A stretch of 64,000 bases of DNA from Agromyces marinus (GCF_021442325.1 NZ_CP087879.1:868001-932000), one strand, 5' to 3'. Numbered from the stretch's first letter, positions 36,116 through 45,454 are shown. The notes: generated from the sequence alone by a model not told the origin. Translations and numbers: made by a program.

Positions 36116-36952
36116 TCAGATGGCGTAGTCGACGATGACGGGAGCGTGGTCGGACCATCGCTCGTCGTAGGCGGCTGCGCGCCCCACGGAGTACGCGACC
36201 ATCGCCTCCGCGAGGGCGGGCGTCGCGAGCTGGTAGTCGATGCGCCAGCCGGTGTCGTTGTCGAACGCCTTGCCGCGGTACGACCACCAGGTGTACGGGC
36301 CGGGCACTTCGCCGGCGTGGCGGCGACCGAGGTCGATCCATCCGAGTCCGGCTCCGGCGTTGTAGCCCTCCTCGCCCTCGGCGCCGAGGAAGCGGTCGAA
36401 GTATGCGCGCTCCTCGGGGAGGAACCCCGCGTTCTTGACGTTGCCCTTCCAGTTCTTGATGTCGAGCGTGCGGTGGCCGACGTTCAGGTCGCCGACGACG
36501 ACGGCGAGCTCGTGCGAGGCGAGCTCGGCCATCCGCTCGCTCATCGCGTCGAGGAAGTGGTACTTCTCGACCTGCTTCGGCGTCTCGGCCTCGCCGGAGG
36601 GCACGTAGCAGCTCACGACCGTCACGATGCGGCCGGCCACCTCGTAGTCGGCCTCGAGCCAGCGCCCGGCGGTGTCGTGCACGTCGGCGCCGAGTTCCAC
36701 GCGGTGGATGTGCGCGCGCTCGCGGCTCGCGATCGCGACGCCGGCACGGCCCTTCGCGGTCGCCGGGTCGTGCAGGATGCTCCACTCGTCGCCCAGCAGT
36801 TCCGCGAGGTCGTCGGTCGACGCACGCACCTCCTGCAGGGCGAGGACGTCGACGTCGGCCGCGGCGAGCCAGTCGCCCATGCCACGGCGGAACGCCGCGC
36901 GGACCCCGTTGACGTTGGCGCTGACGATCCGGAGCGGGGAGGCGGAGGGCAT
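36116..36952 (-). CDS. xthA: Exodeoxyribonuclease III / AP endonuclease
   Basis: 278 residues, Mg-dependent exonuclease-endonuclease-phosphatase fold. Motifs in order: RIVSANVNGVRAA, LALQEVRA with catalytic Glu, VVVGDLNVGH with the Asp-x-Asn pair, and WSDHAPVIVDY with the final Asp-His. It incises abasic sites and trims 3' ends in base excision repair. No ribosome binding site ahead of ATG 36952; TAGGAT lies seven bases upstream, so its mRNA is probably leaderless. First gene of the xthA-trpS-HAD unit. Confidence 0.94.
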   Translation of the reverse strand: MPSASPLRIVSANVNGVRAAFRRGMGDWLAAADVDVLALQEVRASTDDLAELLGDEWSILHDPATAKGRAGVAIASRERAHIHRVELGADVHDTAGRWLEADYEVAGRIVTVVSCYVPSGEAETPKQVEKYHFLDAMSERMAELASHELAVVVGDLNVGHRTLDIKNWKGNVKNAGFLPEERAYFDRFLGAEGEEGYNAGAGLGWIDLGRRHAGEVPGPYTWWSYRGKAFDNDTGWRIDYQLATPALAEAMVAYSVGRAAAYDERWSDHAPVIVDYAI

Positions 36953-36959
36953 GCGTACG

Positions 36960-36965
36960 ATCCTA
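36960..36965 (-). promoter_or_regulatory. -10 box TAGGAT of xthA, leaderless
   Basis: TAGGAT on the minus strand, seven bases, ATG at 36952. Confidence 0.55.
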
Positions 36966-36996
36966 GGCGAGCCCGGCGACACGGCCGTGTCGCCGG

Positions 36997-38298
36997 TCAG
37001 TCCTCGCGGCTGGGCGGCTCGGTCAGCCAGCTGTGCGTCCGCGACGGCGGCGGGGGCGGGGCATCCGCCTGGATCGCATCGAGGTCGCGCCGCGCGCGAG
37101 CCAGTCGCCTGCCGGCCACGGGGCGCTCGAACCACCTGGCGGCGGCGGCCGCCGCGGCGGCCTCCCGCACGCGCACGCGCGCCGTGGTCACCATCGCCTC
37201 GTACTCGCGCTGACGCCGCTCCGCCTCGAGCTGCTCCTCGCTCACGCGCCGGAGGGACTCGTTGCGGTCGGCCGCTTCCACCGCGATCCACGCCGCAGCC
37301 ACGAGGATGATGATGCTCGCGATCCGGAACCAGAGCAGCAGGGAGACGAGCACCGTGAACGTCGCGAGCAGCGGGTTCGTCCCGGCCCATGAGAGCACCC
37401 ATCCGCCGAGCAGCTGCAGGCCGCTCAGCGCGATCGACCCGACGAGCGACCCGACCCACATCCGCCGCCAGGGCATCTCGGCGCCCGAGAGGAACCGGAA
37501 CATCACCGCGAGCGCGAAGGTGTCGATCACGAACACGACCACGAGCGCCCCGACCTGCAGGCCGGCGTTCACGAGATCCGACTTCACGGAGAGGTCGAGT
37601 CCGACCAGGCCGAACACCCAGCCGAGGAAGCCCGTCGCGAGGATCGAGAGCACGGCCGCGACGAGGATCGTCAGCCCGAACAGGAACGCAGCGGCGAAAT
37701 CTCGGGCCTTCAGGTACAGGTACGCGCGATCGTCCTTCGGCAGGCCGAAGATGCTGCGGACGGCCATCCGGGAGTAGGTGACCCACCCGATGGCCGTCCA
37801 GATCAGACCGCCGAGGGCGACTGCGCCGGTCCAGCCGAACAGGCTCGTGCTCGACGTGGCCGCCTCCTGCAGCGCTGCCGGCGTGATGAGCCCGTTCTCG
37901 CCGACGAGTCCCGGTGCGTACGTGTTGATGATGGTGAGCAGCGCGTTCAGCGTCTCCTGGTCGTTGAACAGCCAGATGCCCGCGACCGCGAACACGATGT
38001 AGATCGCCGCGAACACGGCGAACAGCGACTGGTAGCTCATCCCCGCCGTGAGCAGGAACCCGTTGCGCGCGAGGAACCTGCGCCACACCCGAACCGGGAA
38101 CAGCGCCATCGTCCGCTGCGTCAGCCGTTCGACGTGCGTGATCGGCTCGTCGAGGCGTTCCCGGATCGGCGCACTGGCGGCCTCGAGGCGCTCGCGCACG
38201 CGGGCGGTCGCCGACCCGGCTCCGTTCGCCGTCGAGGATTCCCCATCGGGCGAGACTGCGGATGCAGGCTCCGTTCGCCCCCGGCCCCGATCGCTCAC
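36997..38298 (-). CDS. YihY/BrkB-family inner-membrane protein
   Basis: 433 residues. An Ala/Arg-rich cytoplasmic N-terminus of about 70 residues, then six hydrophobic segments (about 80-345) with the family hallmark AGMSYQSLFAVFAAIYIVF and the ending LVSLLLWFRIASIIILVAAAWIAVEA, and a charged coiled-coil tail rich in Arg, Ala and Glu. Once annotated ribonuclease BN by error, the family is now regarded as membrane proteins of unknown transport or envelope function. GTG at 38298 has TAGGGT six bases upstream and no ribosome binding site. Confidence 0.88.
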   Translation of the reverse strand: MSDRGRGRTEPASAVSPDGESSTANGAGSATARVRERLEAASAPIRERLDEPITHVERLTQRTMALFPVRVWRRFLARNGFLLTAGMSYQSLFAVFAAIYIVFAVAGIWLFNDQETLNALLTIINTYAPGLVGENGLITPAALQEAATSSTSLFGWTGAVALGGLIWTAIGWVTYSRMAVRSIFGLPKDDRAYLYLKARDFAAAFLFGLTILVAAVLSILATGFLGWVFGLVGLDLSVKSDLVNAGLQVGALVVVFVIDTFALAVMFRFLSGAEMPWRRMWVGSLVGSIALSGLQLLGGWVLSWAGTNPLLATFTVLVSLLLWFRIASIIILVAAAWIAVEAADRNESLRRVSEEQLEAERRQREYEAMVTTARVRVREAAAAAAAARWFERPVAGRRLARARRDLDAIQADAPPPPPSRTHSWLTEPPSRED

Positions 38299-38304
38299 GG
38301 ATTC

Positions 38305-38310
38305 ACCCTA
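38305..38310 (-). promoter_or_regulatory. -10 box TAGGGT of the YihY-family gene, leaderless
   Basis: TAGGGT on the minus strand, six bases, GTG at 38298. Confidence 0.5.
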
Positions 38311-38323
38311 TCGAGCCGGGACG

Positions 38324-38359
38324 ACGACGGGGCCGGCGCATCCGCGCCGGCCCCGTCGT
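38324..38359 (-). terminator. Perfect 16-bp hairpin after sdhB
   Basis: 38324-38339 and 38344-38359 are perfect complements around ATCC. It begins 15 bases after the sdhB stop in transcription direction. No T-tract. Ends the sdh operon. Confidence 0.8.
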
Positions 38360-38373
38360 TCCACGGTCGCCCG

Positions 38374-39132
38374 TCAGGGACGCCCGCGCATGATCGCCTG
38401 CTTGACCTCGGCGATCGCCTTGGTCACCTCGATGCCGCGGGGGCACGCGTCGGTGCAGTTGAAGGTCGTGCGGCAGCGCCACACTCCCTCCTTGTCGTTG
38501 AGGATGTCGAGGCGCACCTTCGCCTCGTCGTCGCGCGAGTCGAAGATGAAGCGGTGCGCGTTCACGATCGCGGCCGGGCCGAAGTACTGGCCGTCGGTCC
38601 AGAACACCGGGCACGAGGACGTGCACGCGGCGCAGAGGATGCACTTCGTGGTGTCGTCGAACCGTGCGCGCGAGGCGACGTCCTGGATGCGCTCCTTGCC
38701 GGGCTCGGGCGTGGAGTTCGCCTGCAGGAACGGCTGCACCTCGCGGAAGCTCGCGAAGAACGGCTCCATGTCGACCACGAGGTCCTTCTCGAGCGGCAGG
38801 CCCTTGATCGCCTCGACGTAGATGGGCTTGGTGATGTCGAGGTCCTTGATGAGCGTCTTGCAGGCCAGGCGGTTGCGCCCGTTGATGCGCATCGCGTCGG
38901 ACCCGCAGATGCCGTGCGCGCACGAGCGGCGGAAGGTCAGCGAGCCGTCCTGTTCCCACTTGATCTTGTGCAGGGCGTCGAGCACACGGTCGGTCGCGAA
39001 CATCTCGACGTCGAAGTCCTGCCAGCGCGGCTCCGAGTCGACCTCGGGGTCGAACCGGCGGATCAGGAACGTGACGGTGAACGAGCGGATGGCGGCATCC
39101 GTCGACGTGGTCTCGAGCGTGGCGGTCGTCAC
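38374..39132 (-). CDS. sdhB: Succinate dehydrogenase iron-sulfur subunit
   Basis: 252 residues. N-terminal 2Fe-2S domain with FRRSCAHGICGSDAMRINGRNRLAC; C-terminal domain with CILCAACTSSCPV and CTDACPRGIEV for the 4Fe-4S and 3Fe-4S clusters. It carries electrons from the SdhA flavin to quinone. GTG at 39132 lies one base after the sdhA stop. Last of sdhC-sdhD-sdhA-sdhB. Confidence 0.97.
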   Translation of the reverse strand: MTTATLETTSTDAAIRSFTVTFLIRRFDPEVDSEPRWQDFDVEMFATDRVLDALHKIKWEQDGSLTFRRSCAHGICGSDAMRINGRNRLACKTLIKDLDITKPIYVEAIKGLPLEKDLVVDMEPFFASFREVQPFLQANSTPEPGKERIQDVASRARFDDTTKCILCAACTSSCPVFWTDGQYFGPAAIVNAHRFIFDSRDDEAKVRLDILNDKEGVWRCRTTFNCTDACPRGIEVTKAIAEVKQAIMRGRP

Positions 39133-39133
39133 G

Positions 39134-40942
39134 TCAGTACTTCCTCTCCATCGGCTGGTATCTGGTGATGGTCACGGGCTTCCAGTCGAGCCGGATGTGG
39201 TCGGACGCGACCGACGAGTGCGCATCGCCCGACAGGTAGGCCATGGTGTGCTGCATGAACTTCTCGTCGTCGCGGTCCGGGAAGTCGTCGCGCATGTGCC
39301 CGCCGCGGCTCTCCTCGCGGTTCGCGGCGGAGGCCACGACGACCTCGGCGAGGTCGAGGAGGAAGCCCAGCTCGACCGCCTCGAGCAGGTCGGTGTTGAA
39401 GCGCCTGCCCTTGTCCTGCACCGAGATGTGCCGGTAGCGCTCCCGGAGGTCGGCGATGACGGATGCCACGTGCGCGAGCGAGTCCTTCGTGCGGAAGACC
39501 TGCGCGCCGCGGTCCATCTCGTCCTGGAGCTCCTTGCGGATCGCGGCGATCCGCTCGGTGCCCTCGGCGGTACGGAGGCTCTCGATCAGGTCGCGCACGC
39601 CTGCGGCCGGGTCGTCGGGCAGCGGCGTGAAGTCGACGCCGGAGTTGACGTACTCGACGGCGTTGCGGCCGGCGCGCTTGCCGAAGACGTTGATGTCGAG
39701 CAGCGAGTTCGTGCCGAGGCGGTTCGAGCCGTGCACCGAGACGCACGCGCACTCGCCCGCGGCGTAGAGGCCGGGGACGACGGTGGTGTTGTCGCTGAGG
39801 ACCTCGGCGTTGACGTTGGTCGGGATGCCGCCCATGGCGTAGTGCGCCGTGGGCATGACGGGCACGGGCTCGACGACCGGGTCGACGCCGAGGTAGGTGC
39901 GGGCGAACTCGGTGATGTCGGGGAGCTTGGTCTCGAGGACCTCGGCGCCGAGGTGCGTGCAGTCGAGCAGGACGTAGTCCTTGTTCGGGCCGGCGCCGCG
40001 CCCCTCCGCCACCTCCTGGACCATGCAGCGGGCGACGATGTCGCGCGGCGCGAGGTCCTTGATGGTCGGCGCGTAGCGTTCCATGAAGCGCTCGCCCGAC
40101 GCGTTGCGGAGGATCGCGCCCTCGCCGCGGGCGCCCTCGGTGAGCAGGATGCCGAGGCCCGCGAGCCCGGTCGGGTGGAACTGGAAGAACTCCATGTCCT
40201 CCAGCGGCAGGCCCTTGCGCCAGATGATGCCGACGCCGTCGCCCGTGAGGGTGTGGGCGTTGGACGTGGTCTTGTAGACCTTGCCGAACCCGCCGGTCGC
40301 GAAGACGACGGCCTTGGCCTGGAACACGTGCAGGTCGCCCGTCGCGAGCTCGTAGGCGACGATGCCCGAGGGCTGCTTCCGGCCGTCGACCTCGGTCATG
40401 ACGAGGTCGAGCGCGTAGTACTCGTTGTAGAACTCGATGCCGAGCTTGACGCAGTTCTGGAACAGCGTCTGCAGGATCATGTGACCGGTCCGGTCGGCCG
40501 CGTAGCACGCGCGGCGCACCGGCGCCTTGCCGTGGTCGCGCGTGTGGCCGCCGAACCGCCGCTGGTCGATCTTCCCCTCGGGCGTGCGGTTGAACGGCAG
40601 GCCCATGTTCTCGAGGTCGATGACCGCGTCGATGGCCTCCTTCGCGAGGATCTCGGCGGCATCCTGGTCGACGAGGTAGTCGCCGCCCTTGATGGTGTCG
40701 AAGGTGTGCCACTCCCAGCTGTCCTCCTCGACGTTCGCGAGGGCTGCGGCCATGCCGCCCTGCGCGGCGCCCGTGTGGGAGCGCGTCGGGTAGAGCTTGG
40801 AGATCACCGCGGTCTTCGCGCCGGGCCCGGCCTCGATCGCCGCGCGCATGCCGGCGCCGCCGGCGCCGACGATCACGATGTCGTACTGGTGGTAGTGGAC
40901 GCCGTCGACGACCTTCGTCTCGACGTGGTTCTCGTGGGTCAC
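39134..40942 (-). CDS. sdhA: Succinate dehydrogenase flavoprotein subunit
   Basis: 602 residues. FAD fold [15 protein letters not shown] at about 17-31, the His for covalent FAD in [13 protein letters not shown], active-site [20 protein letters not shown] and [17 protein letters not shown]. It oxidises succinate to fumarate. GTG at 40942 has GGAG four bases upstream and is seven bases after the sdhD stop. Confidence 0.97.
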   Translation of the reverse strand: MTHENHVETKVVDGVHYHQYDIVIVGAGGAGMRAAIEAGPGAKTAVISKLYPTRSHTGAAQGGMAAALANVEEDSWEWHTFDTIKGGDYLVDQDAAEILAKEAIDAVIDLENMGLPFNRTPEGKIDQRRFGGHTRDHGKAPVRRACYAADRTGHMILQTLFQNCVKLGIEFYNEYYALDLVMTEVDGRKQPSGIVAYELATGDLHVFQAKAVVFATGGFGKVYKTTSNAHTLTGDGVGIIWRKGLPLEDMEFFQFHPTGLAGLGILLTEGARGEGAILRNASGERFMERYAPTIKDLAPRDIVARCMVQEVAEGRGAGPNKDYVLLDCTHLGAEVLETKLPDITEFARTYLGVDPVVEPVPVMPTAHYAMGGIPTNVNAEVLSDNTTVVPGLYAAGECACVSVHGSNRLGTNSLLDINVFGKRAGRNAVEYVNSGVDFTPLPDDPAAGVRDLIESLRTAEGTERIAAIRKELQDEMDRGAQVFRTKDSLAHVASVIADLRERYRHISVQDKGRRFNTDLLEAVELGFLLDLAEVVVASAANREESRGGHMRDDFPDRDDEKFMQHTMAYLSGDAHSSVASDHIRLDWKPVTITRYQPMERKY

Positions 40943-40949
40943 GTGTCTC

Positions 40950-41396
40950 CTAAGCGGCGGGGCAGAACGAGGGCAGCAGATCGGCGGGCGAGCCGGCCGG
41001 GCACGGGTCGAAGGTGAACACGACCAGCGTGCCGAGCACGAGCAGGGCGATGGTCGAGACCAGGAGCGCGCCCTTGAGGACGCGCTGCAGTCCACCGGGG
41101 CTCGTGTAGTCGTTCACGATCGTGCGGATGCCGTTGGCGCCGTGGATCAGCGCCAGCCAGAGGATGAGGATGTCCCACCACTGCCAGAACGGGTCGGCCC
41201 ACTTGCCGCCCACGAAGCCGAAGTCGATGGCCTTCACGCCCTCGCCGACCATGAGGTTGACGAAGAGGTGGCCGAAGATGAGCACGACGAGCAGCACGCC
41301 CGAGGCGCGCATGTAGATCCAGCCCCACTTCTCGAGGTTCAGCCCGCGCTTCGGTGCGGGGCGGGTGGGGGTGCGCGGGGATTCGATGACGGTCAT
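40950..41396 (-). CDS. sdhD: Succinate dehydrogenase membrane anchor subunit
   Basis: 148 residues, three transmembrane helices: [40 protein letters not shown] and [19 protein letters not shown]. His in IFGHL and IHGANG are candidates for heme ligation. With SdhC it forms the quinone site. A C-terminal Cys/Pro-rich tail is short and unusual. ATG at 41396; 10 bases from sdhC. Confidence 0.92.
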   Translation of the reverse strand: MTVIESPRTPTRPAPKRGLNLEKWGWIYMRASGVLLVVLIFGHLFVNLMVGEGVKAIDFGFVGGKWADPFWQWWDILILWLALIHGANGIRTIVNDYTSPGGLQRVLKGALLVSTIALLVLGTLVVFTFDPCPAGSPADLLPSFCPAA

Positions 41397-41406
41397 CTCG
41401 GCGCTC

Positions 41407-41829
41407 CTAGTGGCTGAAGACGTTCATGAGGTGGCGCGGCACGAAGGCGAGCATCGTGACGACCCACAGGCCGATGACGATCCAGAACAGCAGCTTCTGG
41501 TTGCGGGTCGCCCACATCCAGAAGTCGACGAGGATGATGCGCAGGCCGTTGAACGCGTGGAACACGATCGCGCCGACGAGGGCGACCTCGCCGAGGCCCA
41601 TGATCGGCGTCTTGTAGGTGCTCATGACGGCGTTGTACGCTTCCGGGCTCACCCGGACCAGCGCGGTATCGAGGATGTGCACGAGCAGGAAGAAGAAGAT
41701 CGCGACTCCGGTGATCCGGTGCAGCACCCACGACCACATACCCTCGCGGCCGCGATACAGCGTGCCGCCCGGCGACTGCTTCGCCGGCTTCTCGGGTGCG
41801 GTCGGGGTCCGTGTCGTCGTAGCTGACAT
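41407..41829 (-). CDS. sdhC: Succinate dehydrogenase cytochrome b556 subunit
   Basis: 140 residues. The signature HRITGVAIFFFLLVHILD holds the heme-binding His; two more helices follow (MGLGEVALVGAIVFHAFNGLR and LLFWIVIGLWVVTMLAF). Anchors SdhA/B. ATG at 41829 has the strong AGGAGGGAC ribosome binding site. First gene of the operon, with a 143-base region shared with the divergent manC. Confidence 0.94.
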   Translation of the reverse strand: MSATTTRTPTAPEKPAKQSPGGTLYRGREGMWSWVLHRITGVAIFFFLLVHILDTALVRVSPEAYNAVMSTYKTPIMGLGEVALVGAIVFHAFNGLRIILVDFWMWATRNQKLLFWIVIGLWVVTMLAFVPRHLMNVFSH

Positions 41830-41899
41830 GGACGTCCCTCCTGGCGGTGTGCGTCGCCCGACTGCGGGCAGGCAGGGCCGAACGATGGGCCCGGCACCG

Positions 41900-41905
41900 A
41901 GTCTA
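41900..41905 (-). promoter_or_regulatory. Candidate -10 box TAGACT of the sdh operon
   Basis: TAGACT on the minus strand, 70 bases before sdhC, leaving a normal leader with AGGAGG. The -35 region is poor. Confidence 0.35.
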
Positions 41906-41960
41906 GTCCGCCTGCGGCGATGCTTCCGTTCGCCGCCGTGGCGACGCGACGGGGCGCCGC

Positions 41961-41966
41961 TATCCT
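41961..41966 (+). promoter_or_regulatory. -10 box TATCCT of manC, leaderless
   Basis: TATCCT, six bases, ATG at 41973; no ribosome binding site. Confidence 0.55.
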
Positions 41967-41972
41967 GACTGG

Positions 41973-43091
41973 ATGCGACAGGCTCCCCTCGACCGCTTCT
42001 ACAGCGTGATCCCGGCGGGCGGCGTCGGCTCGCGGCTGTGGCCGCTCTCGCGCGCCGACGCCCCCAAGTTCCTGCACGACCTGACCGGCTCCGGGCAGAC
42101 GCTGCTCCGCGACACCTGGGAACGACTCGCGCCGCTGTCGGGCGAGCAGCGGATCATGGTCGTCACCGGTCGCGCTCACCGGGCGGCGGTCGAGGCCCAG
42201 CTTCCCGAGCTCGCGGACCGCAACATCGTGCTCGAGAGCGAGCCGCGCGACTCCAGCGCCGCGATCGGCCTCGCCGCGGCCATCCTCGAACGGCGGGAGC
42301 CGGGCGTGATCATCGGCTCGTTCGCGGCCGACCACGTGATCTCCGGCTCGAGCCTGTTCCGCGACGCGGTGCGGACGGCGGTGTCGGCGGCCGACGCCGG
42401 GTACATCACGACGATCGGCATCACGCCCACCGAGCCGGCCGTCGGCTTCGGCTACATCGAGTGCGGCGACGAACTCGACGTCGAGGGCGCCGAGCACGTC
42501 TCGGCGGTGTCGAGCTTCGTCGAGAAGCCGGACCTCGGGACGGCTCGCGAGTACCTCGCCGGCGGCCGCCACCTCTGGAACGCCGGCATGTTCATCGCAC
42601 GTGCCGACCGCCTGCTCGAGGAACTCGCGCTCACCAAGCCCGACCTGCACGCGGGGCTCGTCGAACTCGCGGAGGCGTGGGACGACCCGCAGCGACGCGG
42701 ACCCGCGGTCGACCGCATCTGGCCGCGGCTTGAGAAGATCGCGATCGACTACTCGGTCGCCGAGCCGGCCGCGGAACGCGGGCGCCTCGCCGTGGTGCGC
42801 GGCCACTTCCAGTGGGACGACGTCGGCGACTTCGCCTCGTTGGCGAAGCTGAACACCGCGGGCCGCTCGGGCGAGCTCGCGATCCTCGGCGAGCACGCGC
42901 GCGTGCTCGCCGACGCGGCCAGCGGCATCGTCGTCAGCCGCGCCGACCGGGTGATCAGCCTGATCGGCGTCAAGGACATCGTCGTCGTCGACACGCCGGA
43001 CGCGCTGCTGGTCACCACGAGCGAGCATGCGCAGCGGGTGAAGTCGGTCGTCGACGCACTGCGTCTGGGCGGTTCGAGCGACGTGCTCTGA
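41973..43091 (+). CDS. manC: Mannose-1-phosphate guanylyltransferase
   Basis: 372 residues, single-domain ManC/GMP type without the C-terminal isomerase. Nucleotide site: IPAGGVGSRLWPLSR with the loop continuing ADAPKFLHDL; metal/substrate motifs FAADHVI, FGYIECG, FVEKPD, WNAGMFIAR and WDDVGDF are all present. It makes GDP-mannose for glycolipids and glycoproteins of the actinobacterial envelope. ATG at 41973 with TATCCT six bases before it. Divergent from sdhC; the next gene, a BMP lipoprotein, starts 23 bases downstream and may share its transcript, though it also has its own strong ribosome binding site. Confidence 0.93.
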   Translation: MRQAPLDRFYSVIPAGGVGSRLWPLSRADAPKFLHDLTGSGQTLLRDTWERLAPLSGEQRIMVVTGRAHRAAVEAQLPELADRNIVLESEPRDSSAAIGLAAAILERREPGVIIGSFAADHVISGSSLFRDAVRTAVSAADAGYITTIGITPTEPAVGFGYIECGDELDVEGAEHVSAVSSFVEKPDLGTAREYLAGGRHLWNAGMFIARADRLLEELALTKPDLHAGLVELAEAWDDPQRRGPAVDRIWPRLEKIAIDYSVAEPAAERGRLAVVRGHFQWDDVGDFASLAKLNTAGRSGELAILGEHARVLADAASGIVVSRADRVISLIGVKDIVVVDTPDALLVTTSEHAQRVKSVVDALRLGGSSDVL

Positions 43092-43114
43092 CGGGCACGG
43101 GGGGAGGAGCGGGG

Positions 43115-44176
43115 ATGACTCGTCGGAACGTCATCGCGACGGGGGTCGTGCTGGTCGCGGCATCCGTCCTGTTCGCGGGCTGCGCGCCCGCACCCGACGC
43201 CGGGGGCGACGGGTCCCCGGAGGCCGGATGCGTGCGCATGGTCACCAACTCCGGGGGGCTCGAGGACCGGTCGTTCAACCAGTCGAGCTGGGAGGGCCTC
43301 CAGGAGGCCGAGCGCGAGTACGGGGTGGATGCCGAAGCCCTCGTCTCCACGAGCGAGACCGACCTCGCGCCGAACGTGCGGCAGGCCGTGGACTCCGGGT
43401 GCGGGCTCATCGTGACGGTCGGGTGGGAACTCGCGGAGTCCACCCTCGCGGAGGCCGAGGCGAACCCCGACGTGGCCTTCGCGATCGTCGACGAGACGGT
43501 CGAGGCAGAGAACGTCAAGTCCGTGGTGTTCGACACGGCGCAGGCGTCGTTCCTCGCGGGCTACCTCGCCGCCGGGGTGTCCCGGACGGGCGTCGTCGCG
43601 ACCTTCGGCGGCGGCAACCAGCCGCCGGTGACGCTCTTCATGGACGGCTTCGTCGACGGCGTCGGCAGGTACAACGAGGTCCACGGCGCGGCGGTCCGCG
43701 TGCTCGGCTGGGACAAGGCCGCCCAGGACGGGTCGTTCACGGGCGACTTCGAGGACATCAACAAGGGCAAGGTCCTGGCCGAGGGGTTCATCGACCAGGG
43801 TGCGGACGTGATCCTCCCGGTCGCGGGGCAGGTCGGCGAGGGCGCAGCGGCGGCCGCCGTCGAGCACGGGGGGACGGCGGTGATCTGGGTCGACAGCGAC
43901 GGCTGGGAGAGCCTGCCCGCCGAGTTCCGGCCGGTGCTGCTCACGAGCGTCCTGAAGGACACGCAGGCGGCCATGGTCGAGATCGTCGGGGACGTGGAGT
44001 CGGGCGCCTTCTCGAATGCGCCGTACGTCGGCACGCTCGAGAACGGCGGCGTCGGGCTCGCTCCCTACCACGATCTCGAAGCCCGGGTGCCGCCCTCGCT
44101 CCAGGGCGAGCTGGACGGGCTTCGCGAGGCCATCGTCGGGGGCGAAGTGGTGGTCGAGTCGCCGTCTGCTCCGTGA
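43115..44176 (+). CDS. BMP-family substrate-binding lipoprotein, copy 1
   Basis: 353 residues. Signal peptide with lipobox LFAGC (Cys about residue 23), followed by the BMP (basic membrane protein/PnrA) fold: MVTNSGGLEDRSFNQSSWEGL, TVGWELAESTLAEAEANP, FAIVDE, FDTAQASFLAGYLAAGVSRTG, GFVDGVGRYN, LPVAGQVG and the GTLENGGVGLAPY ending. Homologues bind purine or pyrimidine nucleosides for an ABC importer. Similar to the next gene throughout, so they arose by duplication. Sits between manC and copy 2; GGGGAGGAG gives a strong ribosome site. Confidence 0.9.
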   Translation: MTRRNVIATGVVLVAASVLFAGCAPAPDAGGDGSPEAGCVRMVTNSGGLEDRSFNQSSWEGLQEAEREYGVDAEALVSTSETDLAPNVRQAVDSGCGLIVTVGWELAESTLAEAEANPDVAFAIVDETVEAENVKSVVFDTAQASFLAGYLAAGVSRTGVVATFGGGNQPPVTLFMDGFVDGVGRYNEVHGAAVRVLGWDKAAQDGSFTGDFEDINKGKVLAEGFIDQGADVILPVAGQVGEGAAAAAVEHGGTAVIWVDSDGWESLPAEFRPVLLTSVLKDTQAAMVEIVGDVESGAFSNAPYVGTLENGGVGLAPYHDLEARVPPSLQGELDGLREAIVGGEVVVESPSAP

Positions 44177-44182
44177 TCGCGT

Positions 44183-44196
44183 CCCCCGCTCGGGGG
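44183..44196 (+). terminator. Small hairpin after BMP copy 1
   Basis: CCCCC-gctc-GGGGG seven bases after the stop; short but perfect, partial terminator. Confidence 0.4.
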
Positions 44197-44206
44197 TGAG
44201 CGTTCC

Positions 44207-44222
44207 CTGCTCATATGAGCAG
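44207..44222. promoter_or_regulatory. Perfect 16-bp palindrome, candidate operator
   Basis: CTGCTCATATGAGCAG is fully self-complementary. Located 126 bases before BMP copy 2. Even-length symmetric palindromes of this size are typical of LacI/GntR-type operators. No second copy was noticed in this window. Confidence 0.55.
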
Positions 44223-44291
44223 AAGGTCGCGGCTTCATAACCTTTGACCCACGCGGGTCCGGGGCCCCGTGGCGCAGGCCGCAACTTTGGG

Positions 44292-44297
44292 TAACGT
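44292..44297 (+). promoter_or_regulatory. Candidate -10 box TAACGT of BMP copy 2
   Basis: GGGTAACGT 51 bases before the GTG start; no convincing -35. A leader with GGAGG follows. Confidence 0.35.
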
Positions 44298-44347
44298 GAC
44301 CTCACGGTCCCCGAGACCGCTCGGGGTGCAGTCTTTTGGAGGACACT

Positions 44348-45445
44348 GTGACGTTCACGTTCAAGAAGGCCGCCATGGGCGGCTTCGCGACGCTCGGTGC
44401 GGTCGCGCTGCTCGCGGGTTGCGCGTCGGCGCCCGAGGAGTCGGCGGATGGCGAGGGCGAGACCCTCGACTACCTGCCCTGCATGGTCTCCGACGCGGGC
44501 GGATTCGACGACAAGTCGTTCAACCAGCTCGGCCGCGAGGGCCTGGAGGCCGCATCCGAGGAGCTCGGCGTCGAACCGACCCTCGTCGAGTCGCAGGCCG
44601 AGACCGACTACAACGCCAACCTGCAGAACCTCGTCGACCAGGGCTGCAACACGATCGTGACGGTCGGCTTCCTGCTCGCGCCCGCCGCGCTCGAGTCGGC
44701 GACGGCGAACCCCGACCTCGAGTACGTCTCGATCGACGACACCGTCGACACCGACTTCGACGGCACGACCGACGCCGAGAACATCAAGCCGATCATCTTC
44801 GACACCGCGCAGGCCGCGTTCCTCGCGGGCTACCTGTCGGCCGGCATGAGCCAGACCGGCGCGGTCGGAACCTACGGCGGCATCAACATCCCGACCGTGT
44901 CGATCTTCATGGACGGCTTCGCGCAGGGCGTGGAGTACTACAACGAGGAGAACGGCGCCGACGTCCAGGTGCTCGGCTGGGACCGCGAGGCACAGGACGG
45001 CTCCTTCACGGGCGGCTTCGAGGCCAACGACACCGCGCGCCAGGTCGCCCAGGGCCTGATCGACCAGAACATCGACGTGCTGCTGCCCGTCGGCGGCCCG
45101 ATCTACCAGTCGGGTGCCGCGGCGATCCGCGACTCCGGCCGCGAGATCATGATGCTCGGCGTGGACGCCGACGTCTTCGAGACCGACCCGTCGGTCGGCG
45201 ATCTGCTGCTGACCTCGATCCGCAAGGGCATCGACGTCGGCGTCGAAGAGGCGATCGTCGCCGCCGGCAACGGCGAGTTCGACCCGTCGCCGTTCATCGG
45301 CACCCTCGAGAACGAGGGCGTCGGCCTCGCACCGTTCCACGACTTCGAGGATGCGGTGCCGGCCGAGCTGTCGGACAAGCTCGACGAGCTGCGCCAGATG
45401 ATCATCGACGGTGACATCACCGTCGAGTCCTACCTCGCGGGCTGA
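44348..45445 (+). CDS. BMP-family nucleoside-binding lipoprotein, copy 2
   Basis: 365 residues. Lipobox LLAGC at about residue 22-26, then the same BMP landmarks as copy 1: MVSDAGGFDDKSFNQLGREGL, FDTAQAAFLAGYLSAGMSQTG, GFAQGVEYYN, LPVGGPIYQSG, GVDADVFETDP and GTLENEGVGLAPFHD. Extra acidic stretch DTVDTDFDGTTDAEN relative to copy 1. Start is GTG 44348 with GGAGG five bases before it; an upstream TTG 44336 lies inside that site. Followed by a perfect 17-base hairpin that would keep SBP mRNA separate from the ABC genes, a common way to make excess binding protein. Presumed partner of the importer at 45607-49759. Confidence 0.92.
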   Translation: MTFTFKKAAMGGFATLGAVALLAGCASAPEESADGEGETLDYLPCMVSDAGGFDDKSFNQLGREGLEAASEELGVEPTLVESQAETDYNANLQNLVDQGCNTIVTVGFLLAPAALESATANPDLEYVSIDDTVDTDFDGTTDAENIKPIIFDTAQAAFLAGYLSAGMSQTGAVGTYGGINIPTVSIFMDGFAQGVEYYNEENGADVQVLGWDREAQDGSFTGGFEANDTARQVAQGLIDQNIDVLLPVGGPIYQSGAAAIRDSGREIMMLGVDADVFETDPSVGDLLLTSIRKGIDVGVEEAIVAAGNGEFDPSPFIGTLENEGVGLAPFHDFEDAVPAELSDKLDELRQMIIDGDITVESYLAG

Positions 45446-45454
45446 CCCTCGCGA

